DNA of 27,842 nucleotides from Paenibacillus sp. oral taxon 786 str. D14 (GTDB lineage Bacteria > Bacillota > Bacilli > Paenibacillales > Paenibacillaceae). The stretch spans positions 468,073 through 495,914 of the forward strand of contig NZ_GG695971.1 in NCBI RefSeq assembly GCF_000159955.1. Reading direction: 5' to 3'. The notes under the pieces were generated by a model. The model was given only the letters and a program-made list of their open reading frames with translations. It made no database searches and was not told the DNA's origin. Shown here one piece after another: positions 1-6,656 of this stretch (positions within the stretch are counted from its first letter, which is position 1; each line of letters begins with the position of its first letter). Both the position numbers and the translations under genes were made by a program.

Positions 1-927
1 GCCGCGGGCGGGCCGCCGGTGCGCGTCTATCTCACGCGCACCGGCGTGGTCGAGACCGTGCCGCTCGAGCAATACGTCACCGGCGTGCTCGCCGCCGAGA
101 TGCCGGCGGACTTCGAGCTCGCGGCAATCAAAGCGCAGGCCATCGCGGCGCGCACCTTTATCGTCCAGCGGCTGGCCGCTGGAGAACCCTCAGGCACCGG
201 GAGCAAAGATGCGGATGTCAACGACACCGCCAATCATCAAGTCTATCTCCCCCGTGCGGAATTGGAAGAGTGGCCAAGCCGGGGGAAGGGCGCAGAGCTG
301 GAGAAGCTGCGTCAAGCCGTCCGGCAGACCGCAGGAATCGTCATGACGTTCCGCGGACAGCCGATCACCGCTTCCTTCTTCTCTTCCAGCGGCGGATACA
401 CGGAGAACTCCGAGGAATATTGGTCGCTGAAAATTCCTTATTTGCGCAGCGTGCCTAGCCCATGGGATGCGGCGATCAATCCGAACAACCGCGAAACCGT
501 GGAAATGCCGCTCACCCAGCTTTACGCCAAGCTGGGACAGAAAGTGCCGGAACCGGTGCAGACCGCATTAGCTGCGCTGGATCAGGGGGAAGCCCAAGCC
601 AAAGCGGCGGCGTCGAAGCTGAGTGCCGACAAGCTGTTTAAGATCCTCTCTTGGACCACCGGGCGTCGGGTGAAAGAAATTCGCATCGGCGACAAGGTGT
701 ACACCGGCCGGGAAGTTAGGGAGAAGCTGGACCTTCGCTCCAGCCAGTTTACGCTGGCGGTGGCCGGCGATACCGTGAAGATCACCACCTATGGCTACGG
801 CCACGGCGTTGGCATGAGCCAGTGGGGAGCGAACGGGATGGCGAAAGAGGGTTATACAACCACGCAAATCCTCAAACACTACTACACGGGAATCTCGTTT
901 CAGCAGGTCTCCCATTTTCTCAAGTAG
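1..927 (+). CDS. spoIID: Stage II sporulation protein D, 5'-truncated by the window edge
   Basis: SpoIID is the lytic transglycosylase of the SpoIID/SpoIIM/SpoIIP machine, which degrades septal peptidoglycan during forespore engulfment in the mother cell. The reading frame is open to base 1, and the GTG at 19 lies inside the conserved domain, so it is not the true start; the membrane anchor must lie upstream of the window. Family signatures are clear: PLEQYVTGVLAAEMPADFE, then AIKAQAIAARTF near the start, with the E of AEMP as the expected catalytic glutamate. A central SSSGGYTENSEEYW segment and the C-terminal hallmark YGYGHGVGMSQWGANGMA followed by ILKHYYTG are also present. spoIIQ follows 101 bases downstream behind its own promoter, matching the usual spoIID-spoIIQ-spoIIID neighbourhood. 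The 3' end is complete (TAG at 925-927). Confidence 0.95.
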   Translation, partial: AAGGPPVRVYLTRTGVVETVPLEQYVTGVLAAEMPADFELAAIKAQAIAARTFIVQRLAAGEPSGTGSKDADVNDTANHQVYLPRAELEEWPSRGKGAELEKLRQAVRQTAGIVMTFRGQPITASFFSSSGGYTENSEEYWSLKIPYLRSVPSPWDAAINPNNRETVEMPLTQLYAKLGQKVPEPVQTALAALDQGEAQAKAAASKLSADKLFKILSWTTGRRVKEIRIGDKVYTGREVREKLDLRSSQFTLAVAGDTVKITTYGYGHGVGMSQWGANGMAKEGYTTTQILKHYYTGISFQQVSHFLK

Positions 928-979
928 TGGCTTGAATGCGAAGTTTCTCTTTTTTCTGAAAAAAAAGTATATAGACGAA

Positions 980-1008
980 GTATAAAAGAGTTCACCCCGG
1001 TAACACTG
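980..1008 (+). promoter_or_regulatory. Sigma-F-type promoter of spoIIQ
   Basis: A -35 element GTATA (980-984) and a -10 element GGTAACACTG (999-1008) are separated by 14 bases. Both match the Bacillus sigma-F consensus (GYATA and GGnrAnAnTR), with a spacer one base shorter than the usual 15. spoIIQ is the classical forespore sigma-F gene, so site and gene agree. The start codon is 21 bases after the -10. A second GTATA at 967-971 is badly spaced. Confidence 0.7.
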
Positions 1009-1028
1009 GTTACTGAGGTGATGAGCAA

Positions 1029-1775
1029 ATGAATGAAAACCAGAAAAAAACAAGTCACGAGGAATCTCCTAAAATGGGACTGGGAGAACCGGTGAAGCCG
1101 GTATCCGCGTGGAAGAGATTATTGTCAAAGAGATGGGTTTACCCGGCAGCGTATGTGGCGGCAGCGGCAATTATACTAACCTTAGTGTGGGTCTACCAGG
1201 ATGCGAGCAACAAGCCGATGGACTCGACCCCCGCCAGCGTGACCGACACCGTGAACCTGTCTGGCGAAGAGGAAGCCGCAACGGGAGAGGGAACGACAGA
1301 GGAAGAAGCAACCGAAGTCATCGCCTCCTCCGAAGATCTCGCTTGGCCGGTAGTGAATGCCGCCGAAGTTAGTGTGGTGAAGCCGTTCTATGAGAAGGAT
1401 GGCACGGCCGAAGAACATCAAGCCGCCCTGGTGCAGTACAACGATACGTTTACGCCAAACACCGGGATCGACTTGGCGCGCGAAGACCGTAAGCCTTTCG
1501 AAGTCACGGCTGCCATGAGCGGGAAAGTGACGCGGGTTGAAGAGGTGCCGCTCCTCGGGTACGTGGTGGAAATTACGCACGCTAACAACCTGAAGACGGT
1601 ATACGAAAGCTTAGGCGAAGTTAAGGTGAAGAAGGATGCCGAAGTGAAGCAAGGCGACATTATCGGCAGCGCCGGCCGCAACGAAGTGGAGAAGGATCTC
1701 GACAACCACGTCCATTTTGCAATTTATGAAAATGGCGAGCTGGTGAATCCGGAATCCGTACTTCCGAAAAACTAA
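1029..1775 (+). CDS. spoIIQ: SpoIIQ-like forespore membrane protein with degenerate M23 (LytM) domain
   Basis: SpoIIQ is made in the forespore and binds mother-cell SpoIIIAH across the septal space, forming the channel and ratchet needed for engulfment and late forespore gene expression. The 248 residues show a short charged cytoplasmic tail, one membrane segment (about 37-56), an acidic linker (about 78-100) and a LytM/M23 fold (about 108-245). The zinc ligands are incomplete: in the motif that is usually HxxxD the histidine is N144 (NTGID, D148 kept), while the HxH pair is intact (H227, H229 in NHVHF). Bacillus subtilis SpoIIQ also lacks the first histidine, whereas clostridial homologues keep it, so this one is probably non-enzymatic. 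The SD GAGGTG lies 8 bases before the ATG. Gene order and the sigma-F-type promoter support the name over a generic M23 peptidase. Confidence 0.9.
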   Translation: MNENQKKTSHEESPKMGLGEPVKPVSAWKRLLSKRWVYPAAYVAAAAIILTLVWVYQDASNKPMDSTPASVTDTVNLSGEEEAATGEGTTEEEATEVIASSEDLAWPVVNAAEVSVVKPFYEKDGTAEEHQAALVQYNDTFTPNTGIDLAREDRKPFEVTAAMSGKVTRVEEVPLLGYVVEITHANNLKTVYESLGEVKVKKDAEVKQGDIIGSAGRNEVEKDLDNHVHFAIYENGELVNPESVLPKN

Positions 1776-1853
1776 CGTTTTGCAATAACCCATCCATCCC
1801 ATGTAAGGCACTGCCAGCCGATCCAAACATCGAGGACTACGGCAGCAGGCCTG

Positions 1854-1883
1854 ACGGAGAGCGAAGAGCTCTCCGTTTTTTTT
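1854..1883 (+). terminator. Rho-independent terminator after spoIIQ
   Basis: A nine-base perfect stem ACGGAGAGC / GCTCTCCGT (1854-1862 and 1868-1876) with a 5-base loop is followed by a run of eight T. It lies 79 bases past the spoIIQ stop codon. Confidence 0.9.
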
Positions 1884-2292
1884 GTCCTCATTCGCAATAA
1901 GGGTACAAAAAGGCCTTATTTACCGGAAATTCCGGCTTCCCGAGTAAATAAGGGAAAATATTGGCCTTATTTTTTTGATCCAAGCCTCATAAGGCTTGTT
2001 TTCCTGAGGACCGAGACAAATAAGAGCCTATTTTGTCCTTATTTCGTGCAGATCAAGCTCGAACGCCCAAATAAGGCCAAAAAAGTCCTTTATGAAGCAT
2101 GAAGATGGTAACTCCATTACTCCGTTTTACGCACTTCACTTCACTTGTCCAACCGAGCTGCAGCTACTCCCTTAGTAACCAACGGTAAAATAAAAGGCCC
2201 CGCAAAGGCTTGTCACGCTTGGAAACAAAGAATATCTAAGCCCGCCCCTCATATAATGTACCAAACTATCTCGAGTTGAGGGAGGCGGGAGC
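1884..2292. repeat. Gene-free gap with AATAAGG...CCTTATT inverted repeats at 51-base spacing
   Basis: No credible gene lies between the spoIIQ terminator and spoIIID. Positions 1896-2093 hold three 25-base units of the form AATAAG(G/A)-N11-CCTTATT, at 1896-1920, 1947-1971 and 2019-2043, plus a decayed fourth at about 2070-2093. Unit starts are 51, 72 and 51 bases apart. Between units lie the palindrome CCGGAAATTCCGG (1923-1935) and a hairpin CAAGCCT/AGGCTTG (1981-1998). The inverted arms could form small hairpins in RNA or bind a dimeric protein. The later half (2100-2229) shows nothing recognisable. The AATAAGG core recurs in the gap before the SLH gene at 13800-13940. Confidence 0.7.
2230..2257 (+). 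promoter_or_regulatory. Candidate sigma-E-type promoter of spoIIID
   Basis: GAATATC (2230-2236) resembles the sigma-E -35 consensus kmATATT with one mismatch. CATATAAT (2250-2257) fits the -10 pattern CATAnnnT. The spacer is 13 bases. spoIIID belongs to the mother-cell sigma-E regulon in Bacillus, which supports the reading. Confidence 0.5.
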
Positions 2293-2577
2293 GTGCACGA
2301 TTACATCAAGGAACGGACGATAAAGATTGGACGGTGCATCGTGGAGACACGGCACACAGTTCGGACGATCGCCAAGGAATTCGGCGTTTCGAAAAGCACG
2401 GTGCACAAGGATTTAACCGAACGTTTGCCGGAGATTAATCCGGATTTAGCGGATCAGGTGAAGCACATTCTCGAATATCACAAATCGATTAGACACTTGC
2501 GCGGCGGTGAAGCAACGAAGATCAAGTATAAGAAAAAAGGTCAATCCAAACGTGAGGTGATTAGCTCCGTTAATTAA
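2293..2577 (+). CDS. spoIIID: Sporulation transcriptional regulator SpoIIID
   Basis: SpoIIID is a small mother-cell DNA-binding protein that activates or represses many sigma-E genes and helps switch on sigK. The 94-residue product is close to the Bacillus protein along its whole length: HDYIKERTIKIG at the start, a helix-turn-helix with recognition helix in EFGVSKSTVHKDLTERLPEI (about 36-55), and a basic C-terminal tail (YKKKGQSKR) that contacts DNA. The start is GTG at 2293, placed after the strong SD GGGAGG (2279-2284); the alignment to the HDYIKERT N terminus supports it. mbl follows after about 250 bases, as in Bacillus. No T-rich terminator is visible after the stop codon, so readthrough into mbl is possible. 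Confidence 0.97.
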   Translation: MHDYIKERTIKIGRCIVETRHTVRTIAKEFGVSKSTVHKDLTERLPEINPDLADQVKHILEYHKSIRHLRGGEATKIKYKKKGQSKREVISSVN

Positions 2578-2826
2578 TGAGTAATGAATTTATTTAGTTC
2601 ACTCATCGAACGATAATCATTGAATCAATCCCCTAAAGTATGGTATTTTTAAATATGGTATAAGATGATGTGGATTTTCATCCATTTATCCCGAAATTTC
2701 GCGATATTCTTCGACTTTTGTCGATAAACAACACCTAGTCAGCGGGACGCTTCTGCCATATCACATGAGGTAGGACCGCTACGTCCTTTCCGTGATTTAC
2801 AAAAATACGCTTTGGGGGATCGAATG
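2578..2826 (+). other. spoIIID-mbl intergenic region
   Basis: The region holds two direct copies of TATGGTAT (2639-2646 and 2654-2661) and a small inverted repeat TCGAC-TTTT-GTCGA near 2710. TATAAG at 2659-2664 could be a -10, but I see no convincing -35, so no promoter is called. No gene is evident. Confidence 0.35.
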
Positions 2827-3822
2827 ATGGGCAAGGATATTGGGATTGATTTAGGCACGGCCAATGTGCTAATTCATATCAAGGGGAAGGGAGTCGTACT
2901 TGACGAACCTTCCGTTGTCGCCATTGACAGCGACGGGAAACGGGTACTGGCCGTCGGTGAGGAAGCTAGACGGATGGTAGGTCGTACGCCTGGAAATATC
3001 ACTGCAATTCGTCCCTTGAAGGACGGAGTCATTGCCGATTTTGAAATTACGGAAACGATGTTGAAGTATTTTATTGACCGGGTGGGCGGGCGAAGCTGGT
3101 ACAGCCATCCGAGAATTCTGATCTGCGCGCCAACGAACATTACGTCGGTCGAGCAGAAATCGATTCGCGAAGCCGCCGAACACAGCGGCGCCAAAGAAGT
3201 GTATTTAGAAGAAGAACCTAAAGCGGCTGCAATTGGGGCTGGCATGGATATTTTCGAACCGAGCGGCAACATGGTTGTCGATATCGGCGGCGGGACGACG
3301 GATGTGGCGGTGCTCTCCATGGGAGACATCGTCACGGCCTCGTCACTTAAAGTCGCTGGGGACAAGTTTGATGCTGCCATCATTAAATATATTAAAACGA
3401 AGTACAAGCTGTTGATCGGGGAACGGACAGCAGAGGATATCAAAATTGGAATCGGAACGGTGCACCCGAACGGACGGCAGGCGGAGATGGATATCCGCGG
3501 ACGGGACATGGTGTCCGGACTGCCGCTGACCGTGACGATCACGGCGAAAGAAATCCAGGAGGCCCTGGCTGATCCGGTATCCTCCATTGTTGCCACCGCC
3601 AAATCGGTGCTGGAGCGCACTCCACCGGAATTGTCCGCCGACATCATTGACCGCGGCGTGATTTTGACCGGAGGAGGCGCTCTGCTGAACGGGTTGGACG
3701 AGCTGCTTGCCGAAGAGCTTCACGTACCGGTGCTCATTGCGGAAGATCCGATGCACTGTGTGGTAAAGGGTACGGGGATTATGCTCGATAATTTGGACAA
3801 GGTGCTAAGAAGAAAGTTCTAA
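2827..3822 (+). CDS. mbl: MreB-like actin homologue Mbl, rod-shape determination
   Basis: Mbl is a bacterial actin that polymerises under the membrane and guides the elongation machinery for side-wall peptidoglycan. From ATG 2827 it is 331 residues (B. subtilis Mbl has 333). Actin-fold motifs are visible: phosphate-1 loop DIGIDLGTANV (4-14), phosphate-2 loop DIGGGTTDVAV (152-162) and adenosine loop TGGGALLNGLDELL (281-294). RTPPELSADIIDRG (264-277) is strongly Mbl/MreB-like. A TTG at 2812 extends the frame but has no SD. GGGGGAT (2814-2820) is better spaced for ATG 2827 than for ATG 2824, and MGKDIGIDLG matches the usual N terminus. Position between spoIIID and flhO is the Bacillus arrangement and favours Mbl over MreB or MreBH. 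Confidence 0.93.
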   Translation: MGKDIGIDLGTANVLIHIKGKGVVLDEPSVVAIDSDGKRVLAVGEEARRMVGRTPGNITAIRPLKDGVIADFEITETMLKYFIDRVGGRSWYSHPRILICAPTNITSVEQKSIREAAEHSGAKEVYLEEEPKAAAIGAGMDIFEPSGNMVVDIGGGTTDVAVLSMGDIVTASSLKVAGDKFDAAIIKYIKTKYKLLIGERTAEDIKIGIGTVHPNGRQAEMDIRGRDMVSGLPLTVTITAKEIQEALADPVSSIVATAKSVLERTPPELSADIIDRGVILTGGGALLNGLDELLAEELHVPVLIAEDPMHCVVKGTGIMLDNLDKVLRRKF

Positions 3823-3833
3823 TCGTCCGATAA
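3806..3833 (+). promoter_or_regulatory. Candidate sigma-D-type promoter of flhO-flhP
   Basis: TAAG (3806-3809) and TCCGATAA (3826-3833), 16 bases apart, resemble the motility sigma-D consensus TAAA-N15-GCCGATAT. The -35 lies in the last codons of mbl. The genes behind it are flagellar rod genes, a natural sigma-D target. A second site with the same spacing lies at 14083-14110. Confidence 0.5.
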
Positions 3834-3899
3834 AATAAAGAAGGAATGAATTGCCCGAGGAATAGGGCATTTAGAATACATAGCGTTTGGAGGTAAGTC

Positions 3900-4802
3900 A
3901 TGCTAAGAGGTCTCTATACCGCAGCATCCGGCATGATCGCCGAACAACGGCGGCATGATACAGTTACGCAGAATATCGCCAATCTCAACACACCGGGCTA
4001 CAAATCGGTGAATACCGTCGCGCGCTCTTTTCCCGAAATGTTGATTTCCTTGATGGGGGACAAGCAGTCGGGGAACAATAAGCAAATCGGGAAGCTGGTC
4101 ACCGGGGTGTTTGCGGAAGAGAGCTTGCCGGCGTTTACGCAAGGAGATTTGAAGGAAACCGGGAAAAATACCGATTTTGCCCTGATCTCGGAGCTTAGCC
4201 TGGAGAACCCGGAAACGGGTGGGCCTTATGCGTTTGACGCCTCCGGTAAATTCGTCACAGAGGACGGCGAAGTGATTTATCAACCGCAAGCCTTCTTCGC
4301 CGTGGAAGATAACGAGGGGAATGTAAGATATACCCGGGACGGCAGCTTCACGGTGAATGCGGCGGGCGAGTTGAGAACGTCCACCGGTTTCCGGGTGCTG
4401 GACACAGGCGGCAATCCGATTATCCTCGATGCGGGATTGTCCGTGGACACGCTGACCAGCGATGAAGCCGGGAATTTGACGGCCGTAGACAATACCGGTG
4501 CCCTGGTGGACTTGGGGACTTTGGGGATTACGGTAGTAGAACAGCCTTACCAGCTTGTCCGTGAAGGCAACGGCGTGTTCCGGGTGGCGGATGAAGAGGC
4601 GGCGGGAGTACGCGAGTTGGTGCCTGGAACGGATGGAGCTGTGGTACGCCAAGGCTATCTTGAGGTATCCAATGTTGATACCGCCCAATCTATGGTGGAT
4701 TTGCTGGCCGCCCAACGAGCTTATGAATCCAACCAAAAAATCATTCAATATTATGATAGAAGCTTGGATAAAGCGGTTAATGAAATTGGCAAAGTACAAT
4801 GA
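3900..4802 (+). CDS. flhO: Flagellar hook-basal body rod protein FlhO
   Basis: FlhO is a FlgF/FlgG-type rod subunit of the flagellar axle, exported by the flagellar type III apparatus and assembled outside the membrane. The 300-residue product has the family N-terminal motif MLRGLYTAASGMIAEQRR followed by QNIANLNTPGYKS (about 25-37). A variable middle domain follows, then the C-terminal rod motif GYLEVSNVDTAQSMVDLL with AAQRAYESNQKIIQYYD. These N- and C-terminal helices pack together in the rod. It is somewhat longer than the Bacillus protein (about 270 residues), the excess lying in the middle. The SD GGAGGT is 5 bases from the ATG. flhP follows 39 bases later, so the two are likely co-transcribed. 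Choice of FlhO rather than FlgF or FlgG rests on gene order after mbl. Confidence 0.9.
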   Translation: MLRGLYTAASGMIAEQRRHDTVTQNIANLNTPGYKSVNTVARSFPEMLISLMGDKQSGNNKQIGKLVTGVFAEESLPAFTQGDLKETGKNTDFALISELSLENPETGGPYAFDASGKFVTEDGEVIYQPQAFFAVEDNEGNVRYTRDGSFTVNAAGELRTSTGFRVLDTGGNPIILDAGLSVDTLTSDEAGNLTAVDNTGALVDLGTLGITVVEQPYQLVREGNGVFRVADEEAAGVRELVPGTDGAVVRQGYLEVSNVDTAQSMVDLLAAQRAYESNQKIIQYYDRSLDKAVNEIGKVQ

Positions 4803-4841
4803 TCATGTGCGGTTGCTTTTGCTTAATACAGGAGGTGCGGC

Positions 4842-5663
4842 ATGAATAACACCGTCATCAGCGCGATGGTATCGATGAGCGGCATTCAACAGCGTTTGGA
4901 CTTGCTGGCTGATAATATTGCTAACTCGAACACAGTAGGGTATAAACGAAAAGAAGCTAACTTTGAAGACACGCTGACTCGGGTGCAGAACCAGACTTCG
5001 GATCTGAATCTGCCGGGCCGGGCCACACCGTCCGGATTCACTCTGGGTTTTGGTTCTAGAATGTCGCAGGTCACTGTCAATTATGCTCAGGGCTCGATTC
5101 AAGAGACCGGAAATATGACGGATTTGGCTATTCAAGGCAATGCGATGTTTAGTGTAATGTTGCCGGGAGGTGACATTGCCTATACCCGGGGCGGCGATTT
5201 TCACATTCAACCGGATCCAGATGATGCCGAGTCGGCCTTCTTGGTCAATCAACTTGGGTACGTGGTCCTGAACTCCGAAGGCGATTCGATCACGTTCCCG
5301 TCCGATGCCAAGCTTAGCATTGACGCTGAAGGGAATATCCTGGCAACCAATGGGGAAGGCACAACGGAAGTGGGACGAATCGCGTTGTTGACGGCGGAGC
5401 GGCCGGATGCACTCGTTCAGAAGGACGGGAACCTCTTTGTTCTAGCAGCGGGTCTTGACCCTGCCGAAGCGATGGTGGATAACTTGTCGCTCCCGCAGGA
5501 ACAGCGGGCCAGCCTGCGCCAAGGGGCGCTGGAAGCTTCTAACGTAGATTTAACGGAAGCGATGGCGGAAATGCTCCAGGTGCAGCGCGCCTACCAATTG
5601 ACAGCTCGTGCGCTAACCTCGGGTGAAACGATGATGGGTCTAGCCAACAACTTGCGCGGATAG
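4842..5663 (+). CDS. flhP: Flagellar hook-basal body rod protein FlhP
   Basis: This is the second FlgG-like rod protein, 273 residues, paired with FlhO in Bacillus and needed to complete the distal rod. Visible motifs are SGIQQRLDLLADNIANSNT with VGYKRKEANFED at the N terminus (about 13-43), the central segment QGSIQETGNMTDLAIQGNAM (about 86-105) typical of FlgG-type proteins, and the C-terminal GALEASNVDLTEAMAEML followed by QVQRAYQLTARAL. The SD AGGAGGT lies 5 bases before the ATG. The next gene starts 12 bases after its stop, so transcription likely continues. A basal-body role is secure; FlhP rather than another FlgG paralogue is inferred from gene order. Confidence 0.9.
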   Translation: MNNTVISAMVSMSGIQQRLDLLADNIANSNTVGYKRKEANFEDTLTRVQNQTSDLNLPGRATPSGFTLGFGSRMSQVTVNYAQGSIQETGNMTDLAIQGNAMFSVMLPGGDIAYTRGGDFHIQPDPDDAESAFLVNQLGYVVLNSEGDSITFPSDAKLSIDAEGNILATNGEGTTEVGRIALLTAERPDALVQKDGNLFVLAAGLDPAEAMVDNLSLPQEQRASLRQGALEASNVDLTEAMAEMLQVQRAYQLTARALTSGETMMGLANNLRG

Positions 5664-5675
5664 GTGGGATGCTTC

Positions 5676-5876
5676 ATGAGTGAAGACAGTCAACCGGTGA
5701 GCAAACGGCCGGCCTGGATCGTCATCCTGAAGATCGTGCTTGTGTTGCTCGTTCTTGTCGCAGCTCTGGCGGCAGGTATGGTCGTAGGGTATGTCGTGTT
5801 CGGCAAACAGGATATGTCCGATATTTGGAACTGGGCAACTTGGAAGCATGTACTTGATCTGGTCTTTGCTCCATAA
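5676..5876 (+). CDS. Small EpuA-like membrane protein (often labelled RNA polymerase beta subunit)
   Basis: This 66-residue protein has one hydrophobic membrane segment (about 17-40, AWIVILKIVLVLLVLVAAL onward). It ends in the pattern GYVVFGKQDMSDIWNWATWK-HVLDLVF. A GY-x-V/I-x-G...W-x-H-hydrophobic tail is characteristic of the small EpuA family. Members are frequently annotated as DNA-directed RNA polymerase subunit beta by legacy naming, but nothing here resembles polymerase; the function is unknown. A GTG at 5664 gives a longer frame; the ATG at 5676 is preferred because GGTGGG (5663-5668) sits 7 bases before it. It lies directly behind flhP and before a terminator, so it appears to end the mbl/flhO/flhP unit. 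Similar small genes lie between flhP and fabZ in related genomes, as I recall. Confidence 0.75.
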   Translation: MSEDSQPVSKRPAWIVILKIVLVLLVLVAALAAGMVVGYVVFGKQDMSDIWNWATWKHVLDLVFAP

Positions 5877-5940
5877 GGCCAATCAGATCGCCTCTATATA
5901 TATATAGAAGAAACAGAACGAAAATAACAAAAATGTCCAC

Positions 5941-5970
5941 AAACTCTCGGCTGACGGGAGTTTTCTTTTT
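5941..5970 (+). terminator. Rho-independent terminator after the EpuA-like gene
   Basis: The stem AAACTCTCG / CGGGAGTTT (5941-5949 and 5955-5963, one G-T pair) with a 5-base loop runs into TTTTCTTTTT. It separates the flagellar unit from the fabZ unit. Confidence 0.85.
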
Positions 5971-6195
5971 GTAGGCGAAAAATGTATAATGATGGGGGAC
6001 TTAGATGGGGAACATCGTCAAAAGGGCTATATCCGTAATCGACCGGGAGGTCGTTTGCGGATAAGCCCCTTATCTTAACCTTCGCTTCTGCAGAGGCGAA
6101 GGATATCTACAGTTTGAACGGATCCCCGCATTTTTATTCAAGTTGGGACGCATCCAATCGAGACTCATGCCACAAAACCGAAAGGAGACTTACAT
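5971..6195 (+). promoter_or_regulatory. Hairpin-rich leader upstream of fabZ with a TATAAT element
   Basis: A perfect TATAAT lies at 5985-5990, but the -35 region is poor because it overlaps the preceding terminator tail. Downstream are GATG/CATC (6004-6016) and a long hairpin, GGGCT...AGCCC enclosing ATCCG/CGGAT and CGACC-GGGA-GGTCG (6024-6068). A nearly perfect 24-base inverted repeat CCTTCGCTTCTG/CAGAGGCGAAGG follows (6079-6102). TAGAT (6002-6006) can pair with ATCTA (6105-6109) and GGGGA (5995-5999) with TCCCC (6123-6127), which would close a multibranched fold. No poly-T follows and I recognise no riboswitch class. It may be a structured 5' leader or a small RNA. The fabZ SD AAAGGAG is at 6180-6186. 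Confidence 0.4.
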
Positions 6196-6618
6196 ATGTT
6201 AAACACGAACCAAATTCAGGAAATCCTGCCGCACCGTCCTCCGTTTTTGCTGGTGGACCGCATTATTGAGCTGGAAGAAGGCAAACGCGCCGTCGGGATC
6301 AAGAACGTCACGATGAATGAGCCGTTCTTTACCGGGCATTTTCCGGGATACCCTGTAATGCCTGGCGTACTGATTACGGAAGCGCTCGCGCAGGTCGGCG
6401 CCGTTGCGATCCTTAACGTCGAGGAGAACCGCGGGAAGATCGGCTTCTTGGCTGGACTGGATGGATTCCGCTTCCGCGGGCAAGTGGTCCCGGGAGATAC
6501 GCTGCGCTTGGAGGTCGAAGTGACCCGGATGAAGGGCTCCATCGGTAAAGGCCATGCCATTGCGAAAGTGGACGATAAAATTGTTGCCGAGGGAGACATC
6601 ATGTTCGCCTTGTCTTAA
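6196..6618 (+). CDS. fabZ: 3-hydroxyacyl-[acyl-carrier-protein] dehydratase FabZ
   Basis: FabZ dehydrates beta-hydroxyacyl-ACP to trans-2-enoyl-ACP in type II fatty-acid elongation in the cytoplasm. The 140 residues form the complete hot-dog protein: [14 protein letters not shown] (10-23), the active-site stretch [20 protein letters not shown] (44-63) with catalytic H48 and E62, then [20 protein letters not shown]. Length and motifs match the family. The ATG follows the SD AAAGGAG by 9 bases. It is the first gene of a closely spaced series (38 bases to pgcA), placing lipid synthesis next to envelope-polymer genes. The same flhP-to-fabZ neighbourhood is found in Bacillus. Confidence 0.97.
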   Translation: MLNTNQIQEILPHRPPFLLVDRIIELEEGKRAVGIKNVTMNEPFFTGHFPGYPVMPGVLITEALAQVGAVAILNVEENRGKIGFLAGLDGFRFRGQVVPGDTLRLEVEVTRMKGSIGKGHAIAKVDDKIVAEGDIMFALS

Positions 6619-6656
6619 TCGGGCGTAATCGTAATCACTAAGGAGGAGAACCTATC

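Noticed and set aside
1896..2093. Possible CRISPR array
   Set aside because: The repeats are few, imperfect and fully palindromic, spacing includes a 72-base interval, and there are no cas genes. A dispersed intergenic repeat fits better.
2577..2606. Terminator after spoIIID
   Set aside because: ATGAGT/ACTCAT can pair, but the stem is six bases with an 18-base loop and no T tract follows.
2812..2826. TTG at 2812 as the start of mbl
   Set aside because: It overlaps the SD itself and adds residues absent from known Mbl proteins; ATG 2827 gives the conserved N terminus.
3903..4799. 298-codon minus-strand frame covering almost all of flhO
   Set aside because: The + strand encodes a clear flagellar rod protein with conserved ends. 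The antisense product has no motif, and there is no sensible SD or neighbour on that strand.
5664..5675. GTG at 5664 as the start of the EpuA-like gene
   Set aside because: It has no SD and overlaps the GGTGGG that serves ATG 5676.
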